From Selenomonadaceae bacterium (lineage in GTDB: Bacteria; Bacillota; Negativicutes; Selenomonadales; Selenomonadaceae), in NCBI GenBank assembly GCA_017390245.1, contig JAFPCE010000132.1:1-18040 (forward strand): a DNA stretch of 18,040 bases, given 5' to 3'. Below, in pieces: positions 1 to 6,740 of the stretch. Position 1 is the stretch's first letter. Every line of letters starts with the position of its first letter. The translations under genes were made by a program, and so were the position numbers. The notes beneath the pieces were generated by a model that had not been told where the DNA came from, searched no databases, and saw only the letters and a list, made by a program, of their open reading frames with translations.

Positions 1-164
1 ATGGGACACCACAGGATATCTTTAGCCATATCAAAGAGATGAAGGCTTTGGGCCTGGCTGTACCTATGGTTGCAGAAATGGCTTATAAATTGCAGGAGAA
101 GGGAATAAGGCTGCCTCAGACAGTAATTTCCCAGGAGGATTTGGTGAAAGCATTATGTCAATAG
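1..164 (+). CDS. ecfA1: ECF transporter ATPase EcfA1, C-terminal end only (partial)
   Basis: This is the 3' end of a gene that starts upstream of the window. Reading from base 3 gives 53 residues beginning GTPQDIF and ending VKALCQ before TAG at 162-164. The GTPxDIF segment is the usual piece after the H-loop in EcfA/CbiO-type ATPases, where the signature and Walker motifs lie upstream. The piece is followed by a helical tail with LGL and VP residues like that of EcfA2. Its stop overlaps the start of ecfA2 by 10 nt, and ecfT follows, which matches the conserved Firmicutes order ecfA1-ecfA2-ecfT. It would be one of the two ATPases that power the ECF importer. The catalytic motifs are outside the window, so the call rests on this tail and on context. 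Confidence 0.8.
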   Translation, partial: GTPQDIFSHIKEMKALGLAVPMVAEMAYKLQEKGIRLPQTVISQEDLVKALCQ

Positions 165-1024
165 AATTAAAAGATATTTCTTATGTATATATGCCCAAAA
201 CTCCTTTTGAGCATCTGGCCTTAGACAATGTAACCATAACTATACCAGATGGCAGTATTACTGCTATTGCCGGCCATACAGGTTCCGGTAAATCAACGCT
301 CATACAGCACTTGAACGGCTTGCTGCAGCCCGCAGCTGGAACTGTTGCTATTGATGGTACAGATATATGGCAGTGCAAGGATAAAAGCAAGGTAAAAGCA
401 GCTAAGCGCAGCGTTGGCATGGTTTTTCAATATCCTGAGCATCAGCTTTTTGAAGAAACTGTAGAAGCGGATATTGCTTTTGGTCCGAAAAACTACGGCT
501 GCAGTGCTGATGAAATTGCTACACGAGTCAGGGATGCCATGGCATTTGTACGCCTTGATTATGAAAAATACAGCAAGCGTTCACCATTTCAGCTTAGTGG
601 CGGCCAGATGCGGCGGGTAGCCATAGCAGGAGTGGTAGCCTTAAAGCCAAAGTACCTGGTACTGGATGAGCCTACTGCAGGGCTGGATCCTCAAGGCAGA
701 GAGGATTTGCTGCAGCGTATCAGGGAGCTGCATGCTAAAGAAAAGACTACTATAGTTATCGTTTCCCATAACATGGATGATATTGCCCGTCTGGCAGATA
801 AGGTTATCATCCTTAATAAAGGCAAGGTGGCAGCTGAAGGAAAACCTGCAGATGTGTTTAAAATGCAGGAGATTATCCAGCAGGCAGGTCTGGAGGTGCC
901 TCAGATAACACAGATAATGGAGAAATTGCAGCAGGCAGGGCTTTCTGTAAATTCTGATATATATATCATGGACAAGGCTGTGGAAGCTATTGCTCAGGCA
1001 GTAAGGGGGCGGAGCAGATGCTGA
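155..1024 (+). CDS. ecfA2: ECF transporter ATPase EcfA2
   Basis: This 289-residue protein is the second cytoplasmic ATPase of an energy-coupling factor importer. With EcfA1 and EcfT it powers exchangeable substrate-binding S-components for vitamins or metal ions. Visible motifs are Walker A GHTGSGKST (residues 40-48), the Q-loop in FQYPEHQLFEETV (Q92), signature LSGGQ (147-151), Walker B YLVLDE (167-172) with the D-loop GLDP, and the switch His in VSHNMDD (H205). The FQYPEHQLFEETV segment is typical of the EcfA group rather than generic importers. Length is normal for the family (~280-290). The start overlaps the end of ecfA1 and the stop overlaps the ecfT start by 7 nt, so the three are translationally coupled. 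No substrate-specific S-component is in view, so the cargo cannot be named. Confidence 0.95.
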   Translation: MSIELKDISYVYMPKTPFEHLALDNVTITIPDGSITAIAGHTGSGKSTLIQHLNGLLQPAAGTVAIDGTDIWQCKDKSKVKAAKRSVGMVFQYPEHQLFEETVEADIAFGPKNYGCSADEIATRVRDAMAFVRLDYEKYSKRSPFQLSGGQMRRVAIAGVVALKPKYLVLDEPTAGLDPQGREDLLQRIRELHAKEKTTIVIVSHNMDDIARLADKVIILNKGKVAAEGKPADVFKMQEIIQQAGLEVPQITQIMEKLQQAGLSVNSDIYIMDKAVEAIAQAVRGRSRC

Positions 1025-1824
1025 CAGATATTACCTTAGGACAATATTTTCCTGGCAATTCACTGCTGCATCGCATGGATGCCAGAGTAAAAATAGTATT
1101 GCTGTTTTTTTATATCCTGGCCATTTTCGTTTTAGATAATAATTACTGCTATGCTTTAAATACTGCTTTTGCCTTAGCAGCCATTAAAATGTCTAAAATT
1201 CCGCCAGTTATGGTGCTGAAATCCATTAAGCCCATGTGGTGGATTTTGTTATTCACCTTTATTATCCAGATGTTTACCATCCCAGGAGAAACTCTGTGCA
1301 AGCTGTGGATTTTTAACCTGACCTATGAGGGCATAGTGCGGGGCTTTATTATAGCATTAAGGCTGGTGCTGCTGATAGCAGTATCATCCCTTTTGATGTT
1401 TACCACATCGCCCCTTATGCTGACAGATGCGCTGGAGATACTCTTTGCTCCACTGAAAAAGCTTGGTTTTCCAGCTCATGAGCTGGCTATGATGATGACC
1501 ATAGCCTTAAGGTTCATACCAACCTTGCTGGAAGAAACAGACAAAATAATCAAGGCGCAGAAATCCAGAGGCTCTGATATTGGAGAAGGTAATTTTATGG
1601 TTAAAGCCAAAAGCATGATACCTATATTAGTGCCACTGTTTATTTCTGCATTCCGCAGGGCAGAGGAGCTGGCTATGGCTATGGAGGCCAGAAGCTACCG
1701 AGGTGGTATAGGCCGCACCCGCATGAAGGCAATGCGCATGCACAAGCTGGATTTTCTGGCTATTGGGATTTTTATCATATATTTGATAATTCTATCTGGT
1801 ATCAGAATATGTATGCCAGTTTGA
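1018..1824 (+). CDS. ecfT: ECF transporter transmembrane coupling protein EcfT
   Basis: This 268-residue membrane protein is the scaffold linking the two ATPases to the S-component. The N-terminus carries LGQYFPGNSLLHRMDARVK, the characteristic EcfT/CbiQ opening. Several hydrophobic segments follow (about 26-42, 75-90, 108-128, 245-265). Two coupling motifs sit on the cytoplasmic helices: AQKSRGSDIG near residue 181 and AMEARSYRGG near 222. These correspond to the paired Ala-Arg-Gly motifs that insert into grooves of EcfA1 and EcfA2. Here the second reads ARS rather than ARG, a small deviation. The start codon lies inside the end of ecfA2, and truA begins 25 nt after the stop. Confidence 0.94.
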   Translation: MLTDITLGQYFPGNSLLHRMDARVKIVLLFFYILAIFVLDNNYCYALNTAFALAAIKMSKIPPVMVLKSIKPMWWILLFTFIIQMFTIPGETLCKLWIFNLTYEGIVRGFIIALRLVLLIAVSSLLMFTTSPLMLTDALEILFAPLKKLGFPAHELAMMMTIALRFIPTLLEETDKIIKAQKSRGSDIGEGNFMVKAKSMIPILVPLFISAFRRAEELAMAMEARSYRGGIGRTRMKAMRMHKLDFLAIGIFIIYLIILSGIRICMPV

Positions 1825-1849
1825 GAATAAATATTTTATGTGAGGGAAA

Positions 1850-2626
1850 ATGAAACCTGAAAATAAAGCAATCATGAAAAAAAGGCAGCGCAATATCTGT
1901 CTCTGGGTAGCCTATGATGGCACAAATTATCATGGCTTCCAGAGGCAGACACCTCCCATAGAGGCTGTACAAAATGTGCTGGAGGAGAAGCTGCAGCAGG
2001 TCTGTGGTGATACTATTGAACTGGCGGCAGCCGGGCGTACGGATGCAGGTGTTCATGCCAGACAGCAGGTGGTAAATTTCTTTACAGATGGCAGCATACC
2101 AGTGGATCGTATTCCCAGAGCAGTTAACAGCATATTGCCACCAGATATTGTAGTGCTGAAAGCCTTTGAGGCAGACAGAGATTTTAGTGCCCGCCACAGT
2201 GCTAAAAGCAAATCATATATTTACAGAATTTATCAGGGCTATATTCCAGATCCCTTTGAGAGAAACTACAGCTGGAATGTAAGGCCGCAGCTGAATACTG
2301 AGGCTATGGAGACCTGTCTGAAGCATCTCGAGGGAAAGCATGATTTCAGTGCCTTCCGGGCAGCTGGTGGCCCTCCTGTAAGCCCAGTAAGAAATATTTA
2401 TGAGGCTGCTTTAAAGCAGGAAGGCAAAATCATAGAAATGAGGTTCTTTGCGGATGGCTTTTTGTACCACATGGTGCGAAATATAGTAGGAACATTGGTG
2501 AATGTTGGGCTGGGCCGGACATCTGTAGAAAAGTTCCTGGAAATAATGGCTTCTAAAGATAGAACAAAGGCTGGGGCTACAGCTCCTGCTCAGGGTTTGT
2601 ATTTGGAAAAAGTGAATTATGAGTAA
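1850..2626 (+). CDS. truA: tRNA pseudouridine synthase A (TruA)
   Basis: This 258-residue protein isomerises uridines 38-40 in the anticodon stem of many tRNAs. The catalytic block AAAGRTDAGVHARQQV is present, with the nucleophile at D65. The N-terminal RNA-binding strand (LWVAYDGTNYHGFQRQ, about residues 18-33) and the C-terminal FFADGFLYHMVRNIVGTL stretch are also characteristic. ATG at 1850 has GAGGG at 1842-1846, a rather short 3-nt gap. The in-frame ATG at 1874 has no Shine-Dalgarno sequence, so 1850 is preferred. ecfT-truA adjacency is conserved in Firmicutes. The genes that usually follow (rplM-rpsI) are not present; a hairpin and a convergent gene come next. Confidence 0.96.
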   Translation: MKPENKAIMKKRQRNICLWVAYDGTNYHGFQRQTPPIEAVQNVLEEKLQQVCGDTIELAAAGRTDAGVHARQQVVNFFTDGSIPVDRIPRAVNSILPPDIVVLKAFEADRDFSARHSAKSKSYIYRIYQGYIPDPFERNYSWNVRPQLNTEAMETCLKHLEGKHDFSAFRAAGGPPVSPVRNIYEAALKQEGKIIEMRFFADGFLYHMVRNIVGTLVNVGLGRTSVEKFLEIMASKDRTKAGATAPAQGLYLEKVNYE

Positions 2627-2632
2627 AAAAAT

Positions 2633-2717
2633 AAGCTGCTATGCTTTTGAGGTTACGTCCAAAAGTTAGATTCAAATTCTAACCATTGGAGGTAACCACA
2701 TTATGTCATAGCAGCTT
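2633..2717. terminator. Nested long hairpin, probable bidirectional terminator between truA and the LysE-type gene
   Basis: The outer arms are AAGCTGCTATG (2633-2643) and CATAGCAGCTT (2707-2717), an exact 11-bp match. Inside them are GGTTACGTCC (2651-2660) against GGAGGTAACC (2688-2697) with one mismatch, and GTTAGA (2665-2670) against TCTAAC (2678-2683) closing a 7-nt loop. Six T follow the right arm on the + strand (2716-2721) and seven A precede the left arm (2625-2631), giving a T-run on the - strand too. It lies between convergent genes, so it can end transcripts from both. The stem is far longer than an ordinary terminator needs. Confidence 0.75.
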
Positions 2718-2729
2718 TTTTGTATTATA

Positions 2730-3347
2730 TTACATTAAGAGAATTGCCCCGGCAATAAGTACTAACAGGCAGCCCTGGATAATACCCATAATGCGGTTAA
2801 AATTCTTTATAGACAGGATAAAGTCGTGGATTTTGCCAGCACCTATAGCTATCAGGCCAAAGATGACCAGAGTCTGGAGACTGAAAATAAGGCCTAGAAG
2901 AGCAAAATGCCAGCCCATGTCAGGGTCATTCATGCTGACAAACTGAGGCAGATAGGCCAGAAAGAAAAGCAGAACCTTGGGATTCAAAGCGTTCATCAGC
3001 ACACCACGGCGGTAAATATTGAAAAACTGCTGCTTGCTGGCAGTTCCTTCCACATGCAGCTCCCCTGTGGTGTGAAAAGCCTTCCAGGCCAGGTATAGCA
3101 GATAAGCAGCACCTATATATTTTATCAGCTGCAGAGCCAGAGGGGATTGCTGCAGCAGTACTGCTACACCTAAAATTACCAAAGTAGTATGAAAAATCAC
3201 ACCGCTGGCCAGGCCACAGGTCAGGGCCAGACCCTGGCGGACACCAGAACCAAGGCTGAGAGCCAGCAGATACATATTATCTGGTCCAGGGACAATGGTA
3301 ATAATAACGGAAGACATTAAAAAATATAAAAGAGTATTGATTTCCAT
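2730..3347 (-). CDS. LysE/RhtB-family amino-acid exporter
   Basis: This 205-residue membrane protein of the LysE/RhtB/ThrE superfamily probably exports an amino acid or a related small molecule. The family hallmark PGPDN lies at residues 20-24 after the first hydrophobic segment. The conserved GVLMNALNPKVLLFF segment begins near residue 115. About six hydrophobic helices are visible, and length is typical (~205). The start is supported by GGAG on the minus strand (plus-strand complement 3355-3360), about 8 nt from ATG. A TATAAT-like -10 reads on the minus strand at 3371-3376, without a convincing -35. It points toward truA and away from the haem locus, so it is not part of either operon. The substrate cannot be deduced from the sequence. 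Confidence 0.9.
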   Translation of the reverse strand: MEINTLLYFLMSSVIITIVPGPDNMYLLALSLGSGVRQGLALTCGLASGVIFHTTLVILGVAVLLQQSPLALQLIKYIGAAYLLYLAWKAFHTTGELHVEGTASKQQFFNIYRRGVLMNALNPKVLLFFLAYLPQFVSMNDPDMGWHFALLGLIFSLQTLVIFGLIAIGAGKIHDFILSIKNFNRIMGIIQGCLLVLIAGAILLM

Positions 3348-3463
3348 AAATTATGCTCCTATTAGTATATATTATAGACAAACCATTTAAGATTATAAGG
3401 CTATAGCAAAAAGAAAACAAGGGTAAAAATTAGTAGTTGCCTGCAAGCGGTTAACTAATTAAT

Positions 3464-3496
3464 AAATATGAATTATTTTATATAAAATTCATATTT
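3464..3496. repeat. AT-rich inverted repeat upstream of the exbB promoter
   Basis: AAATATGAAT (3464-3473) is exactly complementary to ATTCATATTT (3487-3496), with a 13-nt AT-only centre that is itself near-palindromic. It ends 14 bp before the -35 element. It could be an operator, an UP-like element, or simply a chance dyad in AT-rich DNA. No regulator family could be matched. Confidence 0.35.
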
Positions 3497-3510
3497 GTTC
3501 ATGAGATGTC

Positions 3511-3539
3511 TTGACAGCTAAAATATGAAGTGCTATTAT
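3511..3539 (+). promoter_or_regulatory. Sigma-70-type promoter of the exbB operon
   Basis: TTGACA (3511-3516) and TATTAT (3534-3539) are separated by exactly 17 bp. The -35 is perfect and the -10 has one mismatch. Predicted transcription start is about 3545-3547, giving a leader of about 145 nt before exbB. The first Fur box begins only a few bases downstream of this start, so iron-loaded Fur would block initiation or early elongation. Confidence 0.8.
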
Positions 3540-3551
3540 CTGTATTGTGAT

Positions 3552-3566
3552 TGATAATTATTATCA
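3552..3566. promoter_or_regulatory. Fur box 1 (perfect 7-1-7 site)
   Basis: TGATAATTATTATCA is an exact match to the classical 7-1-7 Fur consensus TGATAATNATTATCA. It lies at about +6 to +20 of the predicted exbB transcript. Repression when iron is plentiful is expected from the family. The site directly supports iron control of the operon that follows. Confidence 0.88.
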
Positions 3567-3578
3567 TAAATTTAGCAA

Positions 3579-3615
3579 TAATCCCTGAAAGGGAGATTGT
3601 CCCTTTTGGGGATTA
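3579..3615 (+). other. Leader hairpin between the two Fur boxes
   Basis: TAATCCC (3579-3585) pairs with GGGATTA (3609-3615), and AAAGGGA (3588-3594) pairs with TCCCTTT (3600-3606). These leave a 2x2 internal loop and a 5-nt apical loop. The following sequence is AT-rich but has no clean T-run, so it is not an obvious terminator. It would lie in the 5' untranslated RNA of exbB and may act in mRNA stability or attenuation. Confidence 0.55.
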
Positions 3616-3631
3616 ATTTATACTTATATTA

Positions 3632-3646
3632 TGATAACAATTATCA
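3632..3646. promoter_or_regulatory. Fur box 2 in the exbB leader
   Basis: TGATAACAATTATCA matches the 7-1-7 Fur consensus in 13 of 14 fixed positions. Extending by one base on each side keeps dyad symmetry (ATGATAA / TTATCAT). A further ATAATCATT run follows, so more than one dimer could bind. It lies about 65 bp after box 1 and 45 bp before exbB. Confidence 0.78.
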
Positions 3647-3690
3647 TAATCATTAAATAATTCCGTTGTTTTAGTAAAGGAGATTTCGTA

Positions 3691-4380
3691 ATGGATATTT
3701 TAGCTACAATAGCTCATTGGTTCAGCCGTGGCGGCATAGTTATGTATTTGCTGCTGTTGTGTTCAATTTTGTCTCTGGCTATTATCATTGAAAGGCTGCG
3801 CTACTACAAAAAGAAAGCAGTTAACTGCAAGGAGTTTGTAAGCAGGCTGGAAGAGAATATGGCCTTTATCAGAGATAATGAAAAGAATAAAGAGCTGCAG
3901 GCTGGCTACAGCAATGCTGATACCGCGGCAGGGAATATGGTAGCAGCAGGTTTTCAGGCTTACAGGTTAAGACGCAATCCGGAAAAATCCATGGAAATGG
4001 CGGCTCAGCTAGAGGCAGCAAGGCTCAAAAAGGGACTGTCTGTTTTAGGCATGATAGTTACTTTAGCGCCAATTCTGGGATTGATGGGTACTGTTATTGG
4101 CATGATCCAGTCCTTTAGCGTATTTAATCTGCAGCAGGGCTCGCCTATGGCTATTACTGGTGGTGTAGGTGAGGCTCTGGTAGCTACGGCAACAGGCCTG
4201 GCGGTGGCAGTTATTGCACTTTTAGGCCACAGCTTTTTTGGTTACTGGCTGGATAATATGATGAATACATTAGAGCAGACATCTGCCGTATTTATGGAGG
4301 CTCTGCCAATGGATACCAGCCTGAATAGCAGAAATGCAGAGGAGAGGCTGCAGACAGGCATGGAGAGGAGAGGCGCATAA
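3691..4380 (+). CDS. exbB: ExbB/TolQ/MotA-family proton channel protein
   Basis: This 229-residue inner-membrane protein forms, with ExbD, the proton channel that energises TonB. Three hydrophobic segments are seen, at about residues 15-35, 116-140 and 155-180. The conserved block VTLAPILGLMGTVIGMIQSF and the following GGVGEALVATATGLAVAV are diagnostic of the family. The start has AAGGAG 8 nt upstream. It is the first gene after the Fur-controlled promoter. The stop codon is directly followed by the exbD ATG with no gap, and a purine-rich GGAGAGGAGAGG just before the stop serves exbD. MotA and TolQ relatives are less likely because exbD, tonB and a TonB-dependent receptor follow. Confidence 0.95.
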   Translation: MDILATIAHWFSRGGIVMYLLLLCSILSLAIIIERLRYYKKKAVNCKEFVSRLEENMAFIRDNEKNKELQAGYSNADTAAGNMVAAGFQAYRLRRNPEKSMEMAAQLEAARLKKGLSVLGMIVTLAPILGLMGTVIGMIQSFSVFNLQQGSPMAITGGVGEALVATATGLAVAVIALLGHSFFGYWLDNMMNTLEQTSAVFMEALPMDTSLNSRNAEERLQTGMERRGA

Positions 4381-4779
4381 ATGAGGCTTTGTAGTACCAG
4401 AATTGAGAAATCTCCTCAGATTATGATTATTCCAATGATAGATATTATTTTCTTCCTGCTGGTATTTTTCATGCTGAGCACTCTTTATATGACTGACCAG
4501 CAGACCATAAAAATCAATCTGCCCCAGGCAGCTTCAGCTCAGACTGATGTAGTGAAATCACTGCAGGTAACAGTTGCTAAGGATGGCAGGGTATACCTGG
4601 GAACTCAGGGCATAGAAGTACAGGAGCTGCAGGAAATACTGAAGGCTCAGCCAGATAAGGCTAATATTTCCATGGTTCTGCGGGCAGATGCAGATGTAGA
4701 TTATGCTCATTTTATTGCTGTGCTGGATGAAATGAAGCAATGCGGGATTCAGAAAATATCCTTAGCAGCAAAGAAATAG
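4381..4779 (+). CDS. exbD: ExbD/TolR-family proton channel protein
   Basis: This 132-residue protein has a single transmembrane segment (about residues 14-38) and a periplasmic domain. The segment PMIDIIFFLLVFFMLST contains the conserved proton-carrying Asp at D21, equivalent to Asp25 of E. coli ExbD. The periplasmic part ends with the expected VLRADADVDYAHFIAVLDEMKQCG fold region. It begins immediately after exbB and precedes tonB by 16 nt, so the three make a complete energy-transducing unit. Confidence 0.95.
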   Translation: MRLCSTRIEKSPQIMIIPMIDIIFFLLVFFMLSTLYMTDQQTIKINLPQAASAQTDVVKSLQVTVAKDGRVYLGTQGIEVQELQEILKAQPDKANISMVLRADADVDYAHFIAVLDEMKQCGIQKISLAAKK

Positions 4780-4795
4780 GGGTGCAGAGGTAAAG

Positions 4796-5545
4796 ATGAG
4801 TGCACAAATTCTGAAAAGAGCAGCCAGCCCTGTTCCACTATCCTGTATCCTGCATATTATAGCTATCCTGTTTCTGGCAATGCTGGGGGGCAGTTATATT
4901 GGCACTGAGTCACCGGAAATAGAAACTGTGGTGGAGCTGGCCCCTGATATAGCTGAGGAACAGCAAGTTACACCAGAAGCAAGACCTGAGCAGGTAATTG
5001 ATAACAGCTTTACTGCCCAGATTGCCCAGGAGGTTGCTGAAAATATTGTCCAGAAGGCGGCCATGGCTGACAGTACTGGCAATCAGGCTCTTTTAAGCAG
5101 TGATATGGCTGCAGTAAATGGCGATGGTGCTGTGGCCAATGGCAATGGCAGCAGTACCGCAGCCTATGGCGGGAGCAGTACCAGTGGCAGTACCGATGGT
5201 GAAAACTACAGCAGTACATCAAATGCTGGCAGCCAGTCAGCTGGTTCTAGTGGCAGTGCTGCTACAGAAAGTATTGGCAGTATAGCCAGCCGTTTTGCCA
5301 GCAGGGTAGAGTCTAATAAGGAATACCCTTATATGGCTATGAAGCGCAACCAGCAGGGGGTAGTTACTGTTTATGCTACCATATCTGCAGGGGGAAGCCT
5401 GCTGGACAGTGGTATAGCAGGCTCATCTGGTGTCAGCAGCTTAGATAAAGCAGCACTGGCAGCAGTGAGAAGCTCATGTCCCTTTGAACACGGAGCGGGG
5501 GATACCATAACCATCACTGTGCCAATTCATTTCTATTTGCAATAA
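4796..5545 (+). CDS. tonB: TonB energy transducer with a Gly/Ser/Asn-rich linker
   Basis: This 249-residue protein transmits ExbB-ExbD energy to outer-membrane receptors. The N-terminal anchor (about 13-35) keeps S16 and H20 in the spacing known to matter in E. coli TonB, as well as L27. An acidic stretch follows (40-60). Residues about 95-160 are rich in Gly, Ser, Asn and Thr, in place of the usual Glu-Pro/Lys-Pro linker. The C-terminal domain (about 165-249) shows YPYMAMKRNQQGVVTVYATI, the SSGVSSLDKAALAAV helix region and a final beta strand, as in TonB C-terminal domains. AGAGG lies 5 nt before ATG. It probably serves the receptor encoded at 10442. Confidence 0.9.
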   Translation: MSAQILKRAASPVPLSCILHIIAILFLAMLGGSYIGTESPEIETVVELAPDIAEEQQVTPEARPEQVIDNSFTAQIAQEVAENIVQKAAMADSTGNQALLSSDMAAVNGDGAVANGNGSSTAAYGGSSTSGSTDGENYSSTSNAGSQSAGSSGSAATESIGSIASRFASRVESNKEYPYMAMKRNQQGVVTVYATISAGGSLLDSGIAGSSGVSSLDKAALAAVRSSCPFEHGAGDTITITVPIHFYLQ

Positions 5546-5564
5546 TAAATGTAAGGAGTATTTC

Positions 5565-6740
5565 ATGAATATATCAGGAAATTCCACTGTTTCAGTGGAG
5601 GCAGCAGGCAGCACACAGCTGAAGCTGAAGCATCCGCTGGCTTTTAAGAGGAAGTTAGCTATATATACAGGAATTTTAGCTTTACTGCTGGCAATTTTTA
5701 CAGGCATGTCCCTTGGTATAGTTAATCTTACCTGGCAGGAGGTGCAGGATGGGCTTTTAGGTATCAGCCAGAGCGATAACTACCGGGTGGTACACCTTAT
5801 CCGCATGCCAAGAGTTATCTGCGGGGCGTTGGCAGGGATTAATCTGGCACTGGCAGGCTGCATTTTACAGGGAATTTTGCGTAATCCTCTGGCAGATCCG
5901 GGGATTATTGGCGTCACGGCAGGTGCAGGGCTTTTTGCCATGGTTGTGATGATTATTTATGGTGAAAGAATTATAGCAGAAAATATCAACCTGGAGGTTA
6001 AGCAGGCAGAGATTATTTCTATTATAGGACCTAACGGCTCAGGCAAGTCTACTCTGCTGAGAGCTTTAGGCAGGCTGCTGCCGGTAAATAAAGGGGATAT
6101 TATCCTCAAAGGAAAAAGTATCAATAAAATGTCTGAGAAGGATGTGGCCAGGATTTTAGCCATAATGCCCCAAAGTGCAGATTTCCCAGGGGATATGACA
6201 GTGAGAGATTTAGTAACCATGGGCAGGATGCCTTACCGGGGCTTTTTAGATGAGCTGGGGAAAAAGGATAAGGAAATAGTGGATAAAACCCTGGCACTGA
6301 CTAATCTGCCCCATTATCAATACCGCAGGGTCATGTCACTATCAGGTGGTGAAAGGCAGCGGGTACGCCTGGCACTGGCATTGGCACAGGAGCCAGAGAT
6401 ACTGCTTTTAGATGAGCCTACTACCTATCTTGATATCAGGCATCAGCTGGAGCTTATGGACCTTATTCACAGACTCCATGAGGAACTGAACTTGACGGTA
6501 ATGATGGTTTTGCATGATTTAAATCATGCTGCCAGGTATAGTGATAGAATAATTGCCCTTAAAGATGGTAAAATTATAGCTGATGGCAAAGTAGAGGATG
6601 TTTTTAAGGAGCAGTTAATCCGTCAGCTGTATGGTGTGGAAAATAAGATTTTTACCATGGAACAGGCAGGACACAAGGAATTAATCTGCTTACCCTCTGA
6701 TGTTATCCGAGAAAATATGCAGGCAGGTGTAGCAGTTTAA
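5565..6740 (+). CDS. In-frame chimera: N-terminal FecCD-type permease fragment fused to FecE-type ABC ATPase
   Basis: Residues 1 to about 131 match the start of a haem/siderophore/B12-type FecCD permease: a cytoplasmic N-terminus, TM1 (about 30-52), the RMPRVICGALAGINLALAG block, then the LQGILRNPLADPGIIGV loop and a third hydrophobic segment ending in VVMII. From about Y132-G133 onward it is a FecE/HmuV-type ATPase with Walker A GPNGSGKST (155-163), signature LSGGE (259-263), Walker B LLLDEP (D283) and switch His H317. A full permease has about 330-350 residues, so roughly 200 are missing, plus the first ~15 of the ATPase. No frameshift or stop occurs at the join. AAGGAG lies 6 nt before ATG. 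The product probably cannot form a normal importer alone. It may be a remnant, or the ATPase half may still serve another permease. Confidence 0.85.
   Translation: MNISGNSTVSVEAAGSTQLKLKHPLAFKRKLAIYTGILALLLAIFTGMSLGIVNLTWQEVQDGLLGISQSDNYRVVHLIRMPRVICGALAGINLALAGCILQGILRNPLADPGIIGVTAGAGLFAMVVMIIYGERIIAENINLEVKQAEIISIIGPNGSGKSTLLRALGRLLPVNKGDIILKGKSINKMSEKDVARILAIMPQSADFPGDMTVRDLVTMGRMPYRGFLDELGKKDKEIVDKTLALTNLPHYQYRRVMSLSGGERQRVRLALALAQEPEILLLDEPTTYLDIRHQLELMDLIHRLHEELNLTVMMVLHDLNHAARYSDRIIALKDGKIIADGKVEDVFKEQLIRQLYGVENKIFTMEQAGHKELICLPSDVIRENMQAGVAV

Larger units (their letters stand above)
3348..3690. other. Divergent intergenic control region between the exporter gene and exbB
   Basis: This 343-bp gene-free stretch is AT-rich and holds control sites rather than genes. 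In order it contains the minus-strand ribosome binding site and -10 of the exporter, a weak hairpin (ATTAGT 3429-3434 with ACTAAT 3454-3459), an AT-rich dyad (3464-3496), a near-consensus promoter (3511-3539), two Fur boxes (3552-3566 and 3632-3646) flanking a hairpin, and the exbB Shine-Dalgarno AAGGAG (3677-3682, 8 nt before ATG). No conserved small ORF was seen. Confidence 0.8.

Noticed and set aside
2686..2946. Plus-strand open frame running from the truA hairpin into the exporter gene
   Set aside because: It is antisense to the LysE-type gene, begins inside the hairpin, and shows no family features.
3435..3456. Short likeness between TTGCCTGCAAGC near the exbB promoter and the centre of the palindrome at 13754
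   Set aside because: Only about ten bases are shared around a CTGCA core that is frequent across this whole window, so it is not evidence of a common element.
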